The notes: generated by a model from the sequence alone, not told the origin. A stretch of 64,000 nt of DNA from Pantoea sp. Eser (GCA_009830035.1 SZZY01000004.1:186001-250000); one strand, 5' to 3'; counted from the first letter of the stretch, positions 47,802-60,032 are shown. Program-made: numbers and translations.

Positions 47802-48856
47802 GCAGTAAGCGATTGATGGTGATGGCAGGCGGAACCGGTGGGCATGTCTTTCCCGGTCTGGCTGTTGCCCATCATCTGATGGAACAGGGCTGGCAGGTCC
47901 GCTGGTTAGGCACTGCCGACCGTATGGAAGCGGATTTAGTGCCGAAGCACGGCATCGACATCGATTTCATTCGCATCAGTGGACTGCGTGGCAAAGGCGT
48001 TAAGGCGTTACTGCTGGCCCCGCTGCGCATCTTCAACGCATGGCGTCAGGCGCGTCGCATTATGAAAGCCTGGCAACCGGATGTGGTACTGGGGATGGGC
48101 GGCTATGTCTCCGGACCGGGCGGCTTAGCGGCCTGGAGTTGCGGTATCCCGGTGGTGCTGCATGAACAGAACGGCATTGCTGGCCTGACCAATAAGTGGC
48201 TGGCGAAGATCGCCACCAAAATGCTGCAGGCATTTCCCGGCGCGTTTCCCCGGGCAGATGTGGTCGGCAATCCGGTGTGTACCGACGTGCTGGCGCTGCC
48301 ACTGCCGGCTGAACGGCTGGCCCAGCGCAGTGGCCCGATACAGGTGCTTGTGGTTGGCGGCAGTCAGGGCGCGCGGGTGCTGAACCAGACGCTGCCGCAG
48401 GTTGCCGCTGAACTGGGCGATCAGATTACGCTGTGGCACCAGACCGGGAAAGGCGGCGTGCCGGTGGTCGAAAAAGCCTATCAGCAGGTCGGTCAGACCC
48501 AGCACAAGGTGACCGAGTTTATTGATGATATGGCAGCAGCCTATGCCTGGGCTGATGTGGTGGTCTGTCGCTCCGGTGCCTTAACGGTGAGCGAAGTGGC
48601 TGCTGCCGGTTTACCGGCGATTTTCGTGCCGTTTCAGCACAAAGATCGCCAGCAGTACTGGAACGCGCTGCCGCTGGAGAAAGCGGGCGCTGCCCGAATT
48701 TTTGAGCAGCCGCAGTTTACGGCGCAGGCGGTAGCGGATCTGCTGCGCCACTGGGATCGCCCGACATTACTGACGATGGCCGAACATGCCCGTCAGGTTG
48801 CGATCCCCGATGCGACCGAGCGGGTCGCGCAGGAAGTGGCTCGCGCCGCAAAGTAA
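47798..48856 (+). CDS. murG: Lipid II synthase MurG
   Basis: A 352-residue peripheral-membrane GT-B glycosyltransferase adding GlcNAc to lipid I. The N-terminal [12 protein letters not shown] glycine loop, HEQNGIAG and the C-terminal donor site [18 protein letters not shown] are present. Overlaps ftsW by 4 bases; a 70-base gap follows. Confidence 0.98.
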   Translation: MSSKRLMVMAGGTGGHVFPGLAVAHHLMEQGWQVRWLGTADRMEADLVPKHGIDIDFIRISGLRGKGVKALLLAPLRIFNAWRQARRIMKAWQPDVVLGMGGYVSGPGGLAAWSCGIPVVLHEQNGIAGLTNKWLAKIATKMLQAFPGAFPRADVVGNPVCTDVLALPLPAERLAQRSGPIQVLVVGGSQGARVLNQTLPQVAAELGDQITLWHQTGKGGVPVVEKAYQQVGQTQHKVTEFIDDMAAAYAWADVVVCRSGALTVSEVAAAGLPAIFVPFQHKDRQQYWNALPLEKAGAARIFEQPQFTAQAVADLLRHWDRPTLLTMAEHARQVAIPDATERVAQEVARAAK

Positions 48857-48863
48857 TCATTCC

Positions 48864-48898
48864 GGTCAGCGCGTCTGACCCGTGCTCGGGTTGAGCAC
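48864..48898 (+). repeat. Two adjacent hairpins in the murG-murC gap
   Basis: GGTCAG/CTGACC (48864-48880) and GTGCTC/GAGCAC (48882-48898) are both perfect 6-base stems with 5-base loops, separated by one base. There is no T tract, so a terminator is unlikely in the middle of an essential operon; an mRNA-processing or stability role is possible. Confidence 0.6.
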
Positions 48899-48926
48899 AA
48901 ACTGAAAGAGCAGGTAATTGAGAGCG

Positions 48927-50402
48927 ATGAATACACAACAATTGGCAAAACTGCGAACTATCGTGCCCGAGATGCGACGCGTCCGGCACATCCACTTTGT
49001 CGGCATCGGCGGTGCTGGCATGGGCGGTATTGCCGAAGTGTTAGCAAATGAAGGCTACCATATCAGCGGTTCAGACCTGGCCCCTAACCCGGTGACCCAG
49101 AACCTGATTGTGCTGGGGGCCACCATTTATTTCAACCATCGCCCTGAGAATGTGACCGACGCCAGTGTGGTGGTGGTCTCCAGCGCCGTTGCGCAGGACA
49201 ACCCTGAGCTGGTCGCTGCGCGCGAGCAGCGCATCCCGGTGATCCGCCGGGCCGAAATGCTGGCTGAGCTGATGCGTTTCCGTTATGGCATCGCCGTTGC
49301 CGGTACTCATGGCAAAACCACCACCACGGCGATGGTGTCGAGTATTTATGCTGAGGGCGGTCTCGATCCGACCTTTGTTAACGGCGGACTGGTGAAAGCC
49401 GCAGGCACCCATGCGCGCCTGGGCAGCAGCCGTTACCTGATTGCGGAAGCCGATGAGAGCGATGCGTCGTTCCTGCATCTGCAGCCGATGGTAGCGATTG
49501 TCACCAACATCGAAGCCGACCATATGGATACCTATCAGGGCGACTTCGAGAACCTGAAGCGGACCTTTATTAACTTCCTGCACAACCTGCCGTTTTATGG
49601 CCGTGCCGTGATGTGTGTGGATGATGTGGTGATCCGAGACCTGATCCCGCGGGTGGGACGTCAAATCACCACTTACGGCTTCAGTGATTATGCGGACTTC
49701 CGCATTGAAAATTACCATCAGCGCGGCTCACAGGGGCACTTTACGCTAGTCCGTCAGGACAAACCGCTGCTGCAGATTACCCTGAATGCGCCGGGTCGTC
49801 ATAACGCACTGAACGCGGCGGCGGCAGTAGCCGTGGCCAGCGAAGAGGGGATTGATGACAATGCGATTCTGGCCGCGCTGGAGAGCTTCCAGGGCACCGG
49901 CCGCCGTTTCGATCTGCTGGGTGAATTCCCGACGGAACCGGTTAACGGCCAGGCGGGCAGTGCGATGCTGGTGGACGATTATGGCCATCATCCGACCGAA
50001 GTGGATGCGACGATTAAAGCGGCACGCGCCGGCTGGCCAGACAAAAATCTGGTGATGGTGTTTCAGCCGCATCGCTACACCCGTACCCGCGACCTGTTTG
50101 ATGACTTCGCTAATGTGCTCTCACAGGTTGATGTCCTGCTGATGCTGGACGTCTACTCTGCGGGCGAAACGGCGATTCCTGGTGCTGATAGTCGCTCGCT
50201 GTGCCGTGCGATTCGCAATCGCGGCAAGGTTGATCCGATTCTGGTGCTTGAGCATGACGCATTGCCGGAAATGCTGGCGCCGCTGCTGTCTGGCAACGAT
50301 TTGATTCTTGTGCAGGGTGCCGGCAGCGTCGGCAAGGTTGCCCGCAAGCTGGCGGATTGTAAGCTCCAGCCGGAACGTAAAGCGGGGGATCGTCATGGCT
50401 GA
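48927..50402 (+). CDS. murC: UDP-N-acetylmuramate:L-alanine ligase
   Basis: A 491-residue Mur ligase starting the stem peptide. The N-terminal [18 protein letters not shown]-loop [11 protein letters not shown] (about 121) and [10 protein letters not shown] are intact. ATG at 48927 (MNTQQLAKL) is preferred over a start 3 codons upstream by alignment. Overlaps ddlB by 8 bases. Confidence 0.98.
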   Translation: MNTQQLAKLRTIVPEMRRVRHIHFVGIGGAGMGGIAEVLANEGYHISGSDLAPNPVTQNLIVLGATIYFNHRPENVTDASVVVVSSAVAQDNPELVAAREQRIPVIRRAEMLAELMRFRYGIAVAGTHGKTTTTAMVSSIYAEGGLDPTFVNGGLVKAAGTHARLGSSRYLIAEADESDASFLHLQPMVAIVTNIEADHMDTYQGDFENLKRTFINFLHNLPFYGRAVMCVDDVVIRDLIPRVGRQITTYGFSDYADFRIENYHQRGSQGHFTLVRQDKPLLQITLNAPGRHNALNAAAAVAVASEEGIDDNAILAALESFQGTGRRFDLLGEFPTEPVNGQAGSAMLVDDYGHHPTEVDATIKAARAGWPDKNLVMVFQPHRYTRTRDLFDDFANVLSQVDVLLMLDVYSAGETAIPGADSRSLCRAIRNRGKVDPILVLEHDALPEMLAPLLSGNDLILVQGAGSVGKVARKLADCKLQPERKAGDRHG

Positions 50403-51315
50403 CAAAGTTGCAGTATTGATGGGCGGGACGTCCGCCGAGCGGGAAGTTTCGCTGATGTCTGGTCAGGCGGTGCTGGCCGGGCTGCGTGAAAGCGGTATTG
50501 ACGCGCACGCTGTCGACACCCGCGATGTGTCGGTACTGACGCTAAAAGATCGGGGCTTTACCAAAGCGTTTATCGCCCTGCATGGCCGTGGCGGCGAAGA
50601 TGGCACCCTGCAGGTGGTGCTGGAATTCCTGCAGCTGCCCTATACCGGCAGCAGCGTGATGGCGTCAGCGATCACCATGGATAAGCTACGCACCAAGCTG
50701 CTGTGGCAGGGGCGCGGTTTGCCTTCAGGGCAGTTTGTCTGGCTGACGCGTCAGCAGCTCGATGCCGGGCTGGATGTAGAAACGGAAGCGACCATTGCCG
50801 CGCTCGGGCTGCCGTTATTCGTCAAACCCGCCTGTGGAGGTTCCAGCGTGGGGATCAGCCGGGTCAATGCGCTGAGCACCTTACCTGAGGCGCTGGCGAC
50901 CGCTTTTGAGCACGACGACAACGTGCTGGTCGAGGCGTTTCTCAGCGGCGCAGAGTACACGGTGGCGATTGTAGGCGATCGCATCCTGCCCTCTATTGAA
51001 ATAAAGAGCGCCAGCGAGTTCTATGACTATGAAGCAAAATATATTTCTGACGATACTCAGTACGTCTGTCCGGCCGACCTGAGCCCGGCGCGTGAAGCTG
51101 AATTGCAGCAACTGGTGCTGGCGGCCTGGCGTGCGCTTGGCTGTCGCGGCTGGGGCAGGGTGGATGTGATGACCGACGGTGCAGGCAATTTCCAGCTGCT
51201 GGAAGCCAATACCTCCCCGGGGATGACCAGTCACAGCCTGGTGCCGATGGTGGCGAAAAAGGCCGGAACGAGCTTCGCGCAGCTGGTTGCGCATATTCTG
51301 GAGTTGGCCGACTAA
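50395..51315 (+). CDS. ddlB: D-alanine:D-alanine ligase B
   Basis: A 306-residue ATP-grasp ligase producing the dipeptide used by Mur[13 protein letters not shown] near the N-terminus, the [12 protein letters not shown] loop and the metal-binding EANTSPGMT end are present. Same length as E. coli; ftsQ begins 1 base after its stop. Confidence 0.98.
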   Translation: MADKVAVLMGGTSAEREVSLMSGQAVLAGLRESGIDAHAVDTRDVSVLTLKDRGFTKAFIALHGRGGEDGTLQVVLEFLQLPYTGSSVMASAITMDKLRTKLLWQGRGLPSGQFVWLTRQQLDAGLDVETEATIAALGLPLFVKPACGGSSVGISRVNALSTLPEALATAFEHDDNVLVEAFLSGAEYTVAIVGDRILPSIEIKSASEFYDYEAKYISDDTQYVCPADLSPAREAELQQLVLAAWRALGCRGWGRVDVMTDGAGNFQLLEANTSPGMTSHSLVPMVAKKAGTSFAQLVAHILELAD

Positions 51316-51316
51316 T

Positions 51317-52156
51317 ATGTCACAGGCGGCGATGAGAGTTCGAAACCGTGAACCGCAGGAGCGTATACGCACCGGGCGCAGTAACGGAGCCCGACTGTTT
51401 GGCATAGTTTTTTTGCTGATCGTGATAGGCATTATGATTTCTGGCGGGCTGGTGGTGCTGAAGTGGATGAACGATGCATCACGCCTGCCGTTGTCGAAAC
51501 TGGTGGTGACCGGGCAAACCCATTACACCACCCACGATGACATTCGCCAGGCGATTCTGTCACTTGGCGCGCCGGGCACGTTTATGTCGCAGGACGTGGA
51601 TATTCTGCAGCAGCAGATTGAGCGGCTGCCGTGGATTAAACAGGTCAGCGTACGTAAACAGTGGCCGGACGAACTGAAGATTCATCTGGTGGAATATACA
51701 CCGGTGGCGCGCTGGAACGATCTGCATATGGTGGACGCGGATGGCGTCTCCTTCAGCGTCCCGGCTAACCATATCGGCAAAGAAACCCTGCCGATGCTGT
51801 ATGGACCGGAAGGCAGTGAGAAAGAGGTGCTGGCGGGTTATCACAGCATGGACGATGTACTGAAGGCCAGAAAGTTTACCCTGAAGGTCGCGTCGATCAC
51901 GGCCCGGCGTTCATGGCAGCTGGTCACCAGTGACGATGTGCGCATCGAGCTGGGGCGCAGCGACACCATGAAGCGTCTGAACCGCTTTATTGAGCTCTAC
52001 CCGGTGCTGCAACAGCAAGGTCAGAACGAGAGCAAACGTATCAGCTACGTGGATTTACGATACGACTCGGGCGCCTCTGTTGGCTGGACGCCGGTCGTGA
52101 TGGAGCCACAGGACAGTAATCGGCAACAGAACCAGGCACAGGCTAAACAACAATGA
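51317..52156 (+). CDS. ftsQ: Cell division protein FtsQ
   Basis: A 279-residue bitopic divisome scaffold. A cytoplasmic basic tail, a transmembrane helix (about 28-50), then the POTRA domain (LSKLVVTG... HYTTHDDI) and beta domain. The [17 protein letters not shown] stretch is identical in kind to E. coli. The start at 51317 (MSQAAMRV) was chosen by alignment. Overlaps ftsA by 4 bases. Confidence 0.97.
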   Translation: MSQAAMRVRNREPQERIRTGRSNGARLFGIVFLLIVIGIMISGGLVVLKWMNDASRLPLSKLVVTGQTHYTTHDDIRQAILSLGAPGTFMSQDVDILQQQIERLPWIKQVSVRKQWPDELKIHLVEYTPVARWNDLHMVDADGVSFSVPANHIGKETLPMLYGPEGSEKEVLAGYHSMDDVLKARKFTLKVASITARRSWQLVTSDDVRIELGRSDTMKRLNRFIELYPVLQQQGQNESKRISYVDLRYDSGASVGWTPVVMEPQDSNRQQNQAQAKQQ

Positions 52157-53409
52157 TCAAGGCAACGGACAGAAAACTGGTAGTTGGACTCGAAATTGGC
52201 ACCGCGAAGGTTGCCGCCCTGGTTGGGGAAATTCTGCCCGATGGTATGGTAAATATTATTGGGGTGGGCAGCTGCCCGTCCCGCGGTATGGATAAAGGTG
52301 GCGTGAATGACCTTGAGTCGGTGGTGAAATGCGTACAGCGCGCCATCGATCAGGCTGAGCTGATGGCAGATTGCCAGATTTCCTCCGTCTACCTTGCGTT
52401 ATCTGGCAAACATATTAGTTGTCAGAACGAAATCGGGATGGTTCCGATTTCCGAAGAGGAAGTGACTCAGGATGATGTAGAGAACGTCGTACATACCGCT
52501 AAGTCGGTGCGTGTACGTGACGAGCATCGCATCCTGCATGTTATTCCTCAGGAATATGCCATCGATTATCAGGAAGGGATCAAAAATCCGGTCGGTCTTT
52601 CCGGGGTGCGGATGCAGGCAAAAGTGCATCTGATCACCTGCCACAACGATATGGCGAAAAATATTGTCAAAGCCGTTGAACGATGTGGCCTGAAAGTTGA
52701 CCAACTGATTTTTGCCGGCTTGGCATCCAGTTTTGCAGTCCTGACCGAAGACGAACGTGAGCTGGGCGTCTGTGTTGTCGACATTGGTGGCGGTACAATG
52801 GACATTGCCGTATATACCGGCGGTGCTTTACGGCACACTAAGGTTATTCCTTATGCAGGCAACGTGGTCACCAGCGACATCGCCTATGCGTTTGGCACAC
52901 CGCCAACCGATGCGGAAGCGATCAAAGTACGTCACGGTTGCGCGCTGGGCTCGATTGTCGGCAAAGATGAGAACGTTGAAGTGCCGAGCGTGGGCGGACG
53001 TCCACCGCGCAGCCTGCAACGTCAGACGCTGGCCGAAGTGATTGAGCCGCGTTACACCGAGCTTTTGAATCTGGTCAATGACGAGATCCTGCAGTTACAG
53101 GAACAACTGCGTCAGCAGGGCGTGAAGCACCATCTTGCCGCAGGCATTGTCCTGACCGGCGGTGCCGCGCAAATTGAAGGACTGGCGGCCTGTGCCCAAC
53201 GCGTATTCCATACGCAGGTGCGTATCGGACAACCGCTGAATATTACCGGCTTAACTGACTATGCGCAGGACTCGTACTACTCCACCGCAGTGGGACTGTT
53301 GCATTACGGCAAAGAGTCGCACGTGAACGGCGATGCAGAGATCGAAAAACGGGTTTCCGTAGGCAACTGGTTCAAGCGCATCAATAGTTGGTTGAAAAAA
53401 GAGTTTTAA
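52153..53409 (+). CDS. ftsA: Cell division protein FtsA
   Basis: A 418-residue actin-like ATPase tethering FtsZ to the membrane. The phosphate loops GLEIGTAK and [13 protein letters not shown] and the C-terminal amphipathic helix ([13 protein letters not shown]) are intact. E. coli FtsA is 420 long. The 71-base gap to ftsZ contains an imperfect stem (GGGATCA with TGATCTCC). Confidence 0.98.
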   Translation: MIKATDRKLVVGLEIGTAKVAALVGEILPDGMVNIIGVGSCPSRGMDKGGVNDLESVVKCVQRAIDQAELMADCQISSVYLALSGKHISCQNEIGMVPISEEEVTQDDVENVVHTAKSVRVRDEHRILHVIPQEYAIDYQEGIKNPVGLSGVRMQAKVHLITCHNDMAKNIVKAVERCGLKVDQLIFAGLASSFAVLTEDERELGVCVVDIGGGTMDIAVYTGGALRHTKVIPYAGNVVTSDIAYAFGTPPTDAEAIKVRHGCALGSIVGKDENVEVPSVGGRPPRSLQRQTLAEVIEPRYTELLNLVNDEILQLQEQLRQQGVKHHLAAGIVLTGGAAQIEGLAACAQRVFHTQVRIGQPLNITGLTDYAQDSYYSTAVGLLHYGKESHVNGDAEIEKRVSVGNWFKRINSWLKKEF

Positions 53410-53480
53410 TTTTTGTGAAAGGGGATCATGCTGTTTTCTTCAGTGATCTCCAGGCGACAGGCACATAACGGAGAGAAATC

Positions 53481-54635
53481 ATGTTTGAACCTATGGAATT
53501 AACCAATGACGCGGTGATTAAAGTCATCGGCGTCGGCGGTGGCGGTGGCAACGCCGTAGAGCACATGGTACGCGAGCGTATCGAAGGTGTAGAATTCTTT
53601 GCTGTAAATACCGACGCGCAAGCGTTGCGTAAAACAGCTGTCGGCCAGACGATTCAGATCGGTAATAACATTACCAAAGGTCTGGGTGCGGGTGCGAACC
53701 CGGAAGTTGGCCGTAACTCTGCAGAAGAAGATCGCGAAGCACTGCGTTCTGCGCTGGAAGGGGCAGACATGGTCTTCATCGCAGCTGGCATGGGCGGCGG
53801 TACCGGTACCGGTGCAGCGCCTGTGGTAGCGGAAGTGGCGAAGGATCTGGGTATCCTGACCGTGGCCGTTGTCACTAAGCCGTTCAACTTCGAAGGCAAG
53901 AAACGCATGGCGTTTGCTGAGCAGGGGATCGCGGAACTCTCTAAGCATGTCGATTCACTGATTACTATTCCAAACGACAAGCTGCTGAAAGTTCTGGGTC
54001 GCGGCATCTCCCTGCTGGACGCCTTTGGCGCAGCCAACGACGTGCTGAAAGGCGCGGTTCAGGGTATCGCCGAACTGATTACCCGTCCGGGTCTAATGAA
54101 CGTCGACTTTGCTGACGTGCGTACCGTGATGTCCGAAATGGGCTACGCCATGATGGGTTCAGGCGTTGCCTGTGGCGAAGACCGTGCTGAAGAAGCGGCT
54201 GAAATGGCGATCTCCAGCCCACTGCTGGAAGATATCGACCTGTCTGGCGCGCGCGGCGTGCTGGTCAACATCACGGCTGGCTTCGACCTGCGTCTGGATG
54301 AGTTCGAAACCGTGGGTAACACTATCCGCGCCTTCGCCTCTGACAACGCGACAGTGGTAATCGGTACTTCACTGGATCCAGAAATGAATGACGAACTGCG
54401 CGTCACCGTGGTGGCAACCGGTATCGGCATGGACAAACGTCCGGAAATCACCCTAGTGACCAATAAGCCAGCCAGCCAGCCGGTTATGGATCATCGCTAT
54501 CAGCAGCACGGTATGTCACCGCTGCCGCAGGAGCAGAAACCGGCAGCTAAAGTGGTTAACGACCAGGCTGCGCAATCAAACAAAGAGCCAGACTACCTTG
54601 ATATTCCCGCGTTTTTGCGTAAGCAGGCCGACTAG
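53481..54635 (+). CDS. ftsZ: Cell division GTPase FtsZ
   Basis: A 384-residue tubulin homologue forming the Z-ring. The tubulin signature [10 protein letters not shown] (about 104-113), the T7 loop ([11 protein letters not shown]) and the C-terminal partner-binding peptide [12 protein letters not shown] are intact. The last gene of the dcw cluster proper; the stop is TAG. Confidence 0.99.
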   Translation: MFEPMELTNDAVIKVIGVGGGGGNAVEHMVRERIEGVEFFAVNTDAQALRKTAVGQTIQIGNNITKGLGAGANPEVGRNSAEEDREALRSALEGADMVFIAAGMGGGTGTGAAPVVAEVAKDLGILTVAVVTKPFNFEGKKRMAFAEQGIAELSKHVDSLITIPNDKLLKVLGRGISLLDAFGAANDVLKGAVQGIAELITRPGLMNVDFADVRTVMSEMGYAMMGSGVACGEDRAEEAAEMAISSPLLEDIDLSGARGVLVNITAGFDLRLDEFETVGNTIRAFASDNATVVIGTSLDPEMNDELRVTVVATGIGMDKRPEITLVTNKPASQPVMDHRYQQHGMSPLPQEQKPAAKVVNDQAAQSNKEPDYLDIPAFLRKQAD

Positions 54636-54736
54636 GATTAACCCTATAATTGGGTTTCCCCGCTCTTTGTGCTAAAGTGTCTGCGCGCTGGTAAAGTATA
54701 CTGGCGTTCGGAAAGGTAATATTGCGAGATAATACG

Positions 54737-55654
54737 ATGATCAAACAAAGGACACTAAAACGTATTGTTCAGGCGACCGGTGTCGGTTTACATACCGGCA
54801 AGAAAGTCACACTGACATTACGCCCTGCGTCGGCTAATACCGGGGTCATCTATCGTCGCACCGACTTGAATCCACCGGTAGATTTTCCGGCTGATGCAAA
54901 ATACGTGCGCGACACCATGCTGAGTACCTGCTTGGTGAATGATGAAGGCGTGCGTATTTCAACGGTCGAACACCTTAATGCCGCCCTGGCGGGTCTGGGG
55001 ATCGATAACATTATTGTTGAAGTCGATGCACCGGAAATCCCGATCATGGACGGCAGCGCAGCACCGTTTATCTATCTGCTGATGGATGCAGGCATCGAGC
55101 AGCTCAACAGCGCGAAGAAATTTGTGCGCGTTAAGCAAACCGTGCGTGTGGAAGAGGGTGACAAATGGGCCGAGATCAAGCCGTACAACGGTTTCTCGCT
55201 AGACTTCACCATCGATTTCAAACACCCGGCGATCGATTCCAGCTCGCAGCGTTATGCGATGAACTTCTCTGCTGACGCCTTTGTTCGTCAAATCAGCCGG
55301 GCGCGTACATTTGGCTTTATGCGTGAAATCGAATATCTGCAGTCTAAAGGCCTGTGCTTGGGCGGTAGCTTAGATTGTGCGATAGGTCTGGATGATTTCC
55401 GCGTACTGAATGAAGAGGGCCTGCGTTTTGAAGACGAGTTTGTCCGTCACAAAATGCTGGACGCTATCGGCGACCTGTTTATGTGTGGCCACAACATCAT
55501 TGGCGCCTTTACGGCGTTCAAATCGGGCCATGCGCTGAACAACAAGCTGCTGCAAGCGGTTCTGGTTAAGCAGGAAGCCTGGGAATGGGCAACCTTCGAA
55601 GACGAAGCTGAACTGCCGCTGGCATTCAAAGCACCGAATCTGGTTCTGGCTTAA
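54737..55654 (+). CDS. lpxC: UDP-3-O-acyl-GlcNAc deacetylase LpxC
   Basis: A 305-residue zinc enzyme, the committed step of lipid A synthesis. The zinc ligands are in [10 protein letters not shown] (His near 79), GHNIIGAF (near 238) and the aspartate of MLDAIGDLF. Start ATG at 54737 (MIKQRTLKR). A likely -10 TATACT lies at 54697-54702 with no good -35. A large terminator follows. Confidence 0.98.
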   Translation: MIKQRTLKRIVQATGVGLHTGKKVTLTLRPASANTGVIYRRTDLNPPVDFPADAKYVRDTMLSTCLVNDEGVRISTVEHLNAALAGLGIDNIIVEVDAPEIPIMDGSAAPFIYLLMDAGIEQLNSAKKFVRVKQTVRVEEGDKWAEIKPYNGFSLDFTIDFKHPAIDSSSQRYAMNFSADAFVRQISRARTFGFMREIEYLQSKGLCLGGSLDCAIGLDDFRVLNEEGLRFEDEFVRHKMLDAIGDLFMCGHNIIGAFTAFKSGHALNNKLLQAVLVKQEAWEWATFEDEAELPLAFKAPNLVLA

Positions 55655-55669
55655 TTACCTCAGAACGTG

Positions 55670-55725
55670 AAACGGCTGGTTATGCTGACACCATCTCCGG
55701 TCAGCGGCGCTAGCCGTTTTTTTTT
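55670..55725 (+). terminator. Branched terminator after lpxC
   Basis: Outer stem AAACGGCT (55670-55677) with AGCCGTTT (55712-55719) encloses an inner stem GCTGAC/GTCAGC (55684-55705), followed by nine or more T residues. Confidence 0.88.
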
Positions 55726-55949
55726 ATGGTTCCCGCCCCTGTTGCTGCTGATGTCGAGCCTGCTCGTATCGCGCCGCCTGTTTTGCTGAATAATCGCGCG
55801 CAATTTCTCGCACCGCCACTTTAATACCAAGTGTGGATGCCCCACATTAGTGATACTATCTCTGGCGCTTTTACAGGCTGAATACCGCTGCCGCTCGCGG
55901 CGGGCGAACGAAAACGGAAGCGCAACAGAGCATGCGCGATGGAAAGGTT

Positions 55950-56456
55950 GTGATCGGAATTCTTCTGCGCTGGCGACAATTAGGTAGACGCTATTTCTGG
56001 TCTCATTTCCTGTTAGGGATGGTCGCGGCCAGTCTCGGCTCACCTGCCTGTGCGCAAAGCTCTGAACTCAATGCTTCATCTGAATCGCCGGCTAGTAGCC
56101 TGTTCATGGGCAACGCCGCGCGGTTTGATCACCTGATTCGCCTGCAGGAAACGGCACGCCGCCCCAGTTTCAATGTGGATTACTGGCACCAGCACGCCAT
56201 CCGCACCGTTATTCGTCATCTCTCTTTCACGCTAACGCCCCAGGCGCAGGCGGAACAACAAACTCTGCCGCTGGCGGCGCAAAAGCTGGCGCTGATCGAT
56301 TCGCTGCATGACTTACTGACGCCACACTCTGCGTTGCGTGCTGTGCCGCAGACGACCCCGACTCCATCGCTGTTTACGGCTGTAACCCGCTCATGGGTTG
56401 AATGGCATGCCCGCGTTCATGGCATTCGCGCCGGACCCACTCGATTGTCCTGCTAA
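55950..56456 (+). CDS. secM: Secretion monitor SecM
   Basis: A 168-residue exported leader whose arrest at its C-terminus exposes the secA ribosome site when secretion is slow. The long basic signal peptide is clear (LLRWRQLGRRYFWSHFLLG, ending near PACAQ), as is VDYWHQHAIRTVIRHLSF. The start is GTG at 55950, aligned with the E. coli start; an ATG six codons earlier (55932) is an alternative. The arrest core GIRAGP is intact, but upstream contacts differ: the W is kept while the residues at the E. coli F150 and I156 positions are R and H. secA starts 75 bases later. Confidence 0.9.
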   Translation: MIGILLRWRQLGRRYFWSHFLLGMVAASLGSPACAQSSELNASSESPASSLFMGNAARFDHLIRLQETARRPSFNVDYWHQHAIRTVIRHLSFTLTPQAQAEQQTLPLAAQKLALIDSLHDLLTPHSALRAVPQTTPTPSLFTAVTRSWVEWHARVHGIRAGPTRLSC

Positions 56457-56530
56457 TATTTTAGGTTTTATTCACTCTGTTTAGATTTTGCAGTCCGGAA
56501 TGATCCGGCTGAATTGAGAATATATTTATT

Positions 56531-59236
56531 ATGTTAATCAAAATGTTAACCAAGGTTTTTGGTAGCAGTAACGATCGTACTCTGCGTCGCATGCGTAAAG
56601 TGGTGGATGTCATCCATAAGATGGAGCCGGATTTTGAAAAGCTCTCTGATGATGAACTGAAAGGCAAAACCGAACTGTTCCGTGAGCGCCTGAAAAAAGG
56701 CGAGACGCTGGAGAGCCTGATTCCGGAAGCATTTGCTACCGTGCGTGAAGCGAGTAAGCGCGTATTCGGCATGCGTCATTTCGATGTTCAGCTGATTGGC
56801 GGTATGGTGCTGAATGACCGCTGCATCGCCGAGATGCGTACTGGTGAAGGTAAAACCCTGACCGCCACGTTGCCAGCCTATCTGAATGCGCTCTCCGGCA
56901 AAGGGGTGCACGTGGTTACCGTCAACGACTATCTGGCACAGCGTGATGCCGAGAATAACCGTCCGTTGTTTGAGTTCCTCGGCCTGACCGTCGGCATCAA
57001 CATGTCGGGCCTGCCTGCAGTGGCGAAGCGTGAAGCTTACGCCGCTGATATTACTTACGGCACCAACAACGAATATGGCTTCGATTACCTGCGCGACAAT
57101 ATGGCCTTCAGCCCGGAAGAGCGCGTGCAGCGTAAACTGCACTACGCGCTGGTGGATGAAGTTGACTCCATCCTGATCGATGAAGCGCGTACGCCGCTCA
57201 TCATTTCAGGGCCAGCGGAAGACAGTTCTGAGCTCTATACCAAAGTGAACAAAATCATTCCGCACCTGATTCGTCAGGATAAAGAAGACACCGAAACCCA
57301 TCAGGGTGAAGGCGACTTCTGGGTGGATGAAAAAGCCCGTCAGGCGCACATGTCTGAACGCGGACTGGTTAAGGTGGAAGAGCTGCTGGTCAGCCAGGGC
57401 ATTATGGAAGCCGGTGAATCACTCTATTCACCGACCAACATTATGCTGATACACCACGTTACCGCAGCGCTGCGCGCCCATGCGCTGTTTACCCGCGATG
57501 TGGACTACATAGTGAAAGATGGTGAAGTGGTCATTGTTGATGAGCACACCGGTCGTACCATGCAGGGTCGTCGCTGGTCAGACGGCCTGCATCAGGCGAT
57601 TGAAGCCAAAGAAGGGGTAGAGATCCAGAACGAGAACCAGACGCTGGCCTCTATCACTTTCCAGAACTACTTCCGTATCTACGAAAAGCTGGCCGGTATG
57701 ACCGGGACCGCGGATACCGAAGCGTTCGAATTCAGCTCTATCTACAAGCTCGATACCATTGTGGTGCCGACTAACCGTCCAATGGTGCGTAAAGATCTGG
57801 CCGATCTGGTCTATATGACCGAGAAAGAGAAGATCGACACGATCATCGAAGATATCCGTGAACGTACCGCCAACGGTCAGCCGGTGCTGGTCGGGACCAT
57901 CTCAATTGAGAAATCGGAAGCGGTCTCTAACGAACTGACGCGTGCCGGTATTAAACACAACGTCCTGAACGCCAAATTCCACGCCCGCGAAGCGGAAATC
58001 GTGGCACAGGCGGGTCAGCCGGGTGCGGTCACCATCGCCACCAACATGGCCGGCCGTGGTACTGACATCATGCTGGGCGGCAGCTGGCACGCCGAAGTGG
58101 CCGAGCTGGAGAACCCGACCGAAGCACAGATCGAAGAGATTAAAGCCGCATGGCAGATTCGCCATGACGCGGTACTGGCATCCGGCGGTTTACACATCGT
58201 GGGTACTGAGCGCCACGAGTCGCGTCGTATCGATAACCAGCTGCGCGGCCGTGCAGGCCGTCAGGGTGATGCCGGTTCTTCCCGTTTCTACCTGTCGATG
58301 GAAGATGCGCTGATGCGTATTTTCGCCTCGGATCGCGTCTCTAACATGATGCGCAAACTGGGGATGAAGCCAGGTGAAGCGATTGAGCACCCGTGGGTGA
58401 CCAAAGCGATTGCAAATGCGCAGCGCAAAGTTGAGAGCCGTAACTTCGATATTCGTAAGCAGCTGCTGGAATATGACGATGTGGCCGACGATCAGCGTCG
58501 TGCCATCTACAGTCAGCGTAACGAACTGCTGGATGTGTCGGATGTGAGCGAAACCATCAACAGCATCCGTCATGACGTCTACAAAGCGACCATTGATACC
58601 TACATTCCGCCGCATTCACTGGAAGAGATGTGGGATGTGCCGGGGCTGGAAGAGCGCCTGCGTACTGACTTCGATCTTAATCTGCCGATTGCGGAATGGC
58701 TGGACAAAGAGCCCGATCTGCATGAAGAGGTGCTGCGTGAGCGCATCATGACCCATGCGATGGAAAACTATGCCTCCAAAGAAGAGGTGGTTGGTGCTGA
58801 GATGATGCGTAACTTCGAAAAAGGCGTGATGTTGCAGACGCTGGATTCGCTGTGGAAAGAGCATCTGGCGGCGATGGATTATCTGCGTCAGGGTATCCAT
58901 CTGCGTGGCTATGCGCAGAAGGATCCGAAGCAGGAATACAAACGTGAATCGTTCGCCATGTTTGCCGCCATGCTTGAGTCACTGAAATATGAAGTGCTCA
59001 GTAAGCTGAGCAAGGTCCAGGTACGGATGCCGGAAGAAGTTGAAGCGATGGAGCAGCAGCGTCGTGAAGAGGCTGAACGTCTGGCCCAGCAGCAGCAACT
59101 GAGCCACGTTGAAGAAGAGACGCTGGCGGCCGAAGCACTGGCGCAGCAGAGTGGCGAACGCAAAGTCGGACGCAACGATCCCTGCCCATGCGGTTCAGGT
59201 AAAAAATATAAGCAGTGTCACGGCCGCCTGGCCTGA
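56531..59236 (+). CDS. secA: Protein translocase ATPase SecA
   Basis: A 901-residue motor of the Sec pathway. Walker A MRTGEGKT (about residue 102-109), [15 protein letters not shown], the helicase motif [10 protein letters not shown], and the C-terminal zinc-binding [14 protein letters not shown] are all present. Same length as E. coli. Expression is probably controlled through SecM. A terminator follows. Confidence 0.99.
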   Translation: MLIKMLTKVFGSSNDRTLRRMRKVVDVIHKMEPDFEKLSDDELKGKTELFRERLKKGETLESLIPEAFATVREASKRVFGMRHFDVQLIGGMVLNDRCIAEMRTGEGKTLTATLPAYLNALSGKGVHVVTVNDYLAQRDAENNRPLFEFLGLTVGINMSGLPAVAKREAYAADITYGTNNEYGFDYLRDNMAFSPEERVQRKLHYALVDEVDSILIDEARTPLIISGPAEDSSELYTKVNKIIPHLIRQDKEDTETHQGEGDFWVDEKARQAHMSERGLVKVEELLVSQGIMEAGESLYSPTNIMLIHHVTAALRAHALFTRDVDYIVKDGEVVIVDEHTGRTMQGRRWSDGLHQAIEAKEGVEIQNENQTLASITFQNYFRIYEKLAGMTGTADTEAFEFSSIYKLDTIVVPTNRPMVRKDLADLVYMTEKEKIDTIIEDIRERTANGQPVLVGTISIEKSEAVSNELTRAGIKHNVLNAKFHAREAEIVAQAGQPGAVTIATNMAGRGTDIMLGGSWHAEVAELENPTEAQIEEIKAAWQIRHDAVLASGGLHIVGTERHESRRIDNQLRGRAGRQGDAGSSRFYLSMEDALMRIFASDRVSNMMRKLGMKPGEAIEHPWVTKAIANAQRKVESRNFDIRKQLLEYDDVADDQRRAIYSQRNELLDVSDVSETINSIRHDVYKATIDTYIPPHSLEEMWDVPGLEERLRTDFDLNLPIAEWLDKEPDLHEEVLRERIMTHAMENYASKEEVVGAEMMRNFEKGVMLQTLDSLWKEHLAAMDYLRQGIHLRGYAQKDPKQEYKRESFAMFAAMLESLKYEVLSKLSKVQVRMPEEVEAMEQQRREEAERLAQQQQLSHVEEETLAAEALAQQSGERKVGRNDPCPCGSGKKYKQCHGRLA

Positions 59237-59251
59237 GACTAACCGCTGATG

Positions 59252-59277
59252 AAAAAGGAGCCTGCGGCTCCTTTTTT
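59252..59277 (+). terminator. Rho-independent terminator after secA
   Basis: AAAAGGAGCC / GGCTCCTTTT with a short loop and a T run, 16 bases after the secA stop. Confidence 0.92.
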
Positions 59278-59400
59278 GGCTGCCGCACGGCCGCGACAGA
59301 GGCTGAGTTTCGCTGTTGCGGCAGGTTAAAGCGTTTAACTTCCGCCACACCCTGTTTTAAACTCACCGCTCATTCACCCAACAATTCTGGGATATTCTTC

Positions 59401-59796
59401 ATGAAGCACCTGCAGGTCGCGGTTGGTATTATACGCAATGCCGACAAACAGATTTTCCTTGCCCAGCGCGCGGCAACGTCCTATATGGCCAATAAATGGG
59501 AGTTTCCCGGCGGCAAGATTGAAGCGGGTGAGAGCGCCGAGCAGGGCCTGATTCGCGAGTTGCAGGAAGAGACCGGCATTGAAGTCACCGAAGCGCGTCC
59601 GATTGGTCAGGCTGATCATAGCTATGAGGATCTGCGGGTAACGCTGCATTTCTTTCTGGTCGAAGGCTGGAAGGGAGAGCCGTGGGGCAAAGAGGGACAG
59701 CCGCAGCGTTGGGTTGATCAGCAGGCGCTGGTCGCCGAAGAATTTCCTCCGGCGAATCATCAACTGATTGCCCGCCTGATTGCCGGCGAGTTCTGA
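59401..59796 (+). CDS. mutT: 8-oxo-dGTP diphosphatase MutT
   Basis: A 131-residue Nudix hydrolase that removes 8-oxo-dGTP and so prevents A:T to C:G transversions. The full Nudix box runs from GGKIEAGESAEQG to RELQEETGI (about residues 37-59). Start at 59401 (MKHLQVAVG); the open frame upstream overlaps the secA end. Intact, so oxidised-nucleotide mutagenesis does not explain the decay seen elsewhere. Confidence 0.97.
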   Translation: MKHLQVAVGIIRNADKQIFLAQRAATSYMANKWEFPGGKIEAGESAEQGLIRELQEETGIEVTEARPIGQADHSYEDLRVTLHFFLVEGWKGEPWGKEGQPQRWVDQQALVAEEFPPANHQLIARLIAGEF

Positions 59797-59826
59797 CAGG
59801 ATGGAGCAATTCACCCCATCCGGCAA

Positions 59827-60024
59827 TTAATGGTCTTCTTCGCTCCAGTTATCGCTGTCATTCAGATCGCCGCTGCTGGGAATACGTTTCTCTTCAGCGG
59901 CCCATTCACCCAAATCAATCAACTGGCAGCGCTTACTGCAAAACGGCCGCCACGGGCTGAGTTCATCCCAGATAACATCTTTGCCGCACTGTGGACAGGC
60001 GACGGTCATGACTTCTTGCTGCAT
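59827..60024 (-). CDS. yacG: DNA gyrase inhibitor YacG
   Basis: A 65-residue zinc-finger protein that binds GyrB in E. coli. The four zinc cysteines are in CPQCGKD and FCSKRCQ, followed by the conserved [11 protein letters not shown] and a disordered acidic tail. ATG at 60024 has AGAGGTG upstream. Last gene of coaE-zapD-yacG, converging with mutT. Confidence 0.96.
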   Translation of the reverse strand: MQQEVMTVACPQCGKDVIWDELSPWRPFCSKRCQLIDLGEWAAEEKRIPSSGDLNDSDNWSEEDH

Positions 60025-60032
60025 ATTCACCT

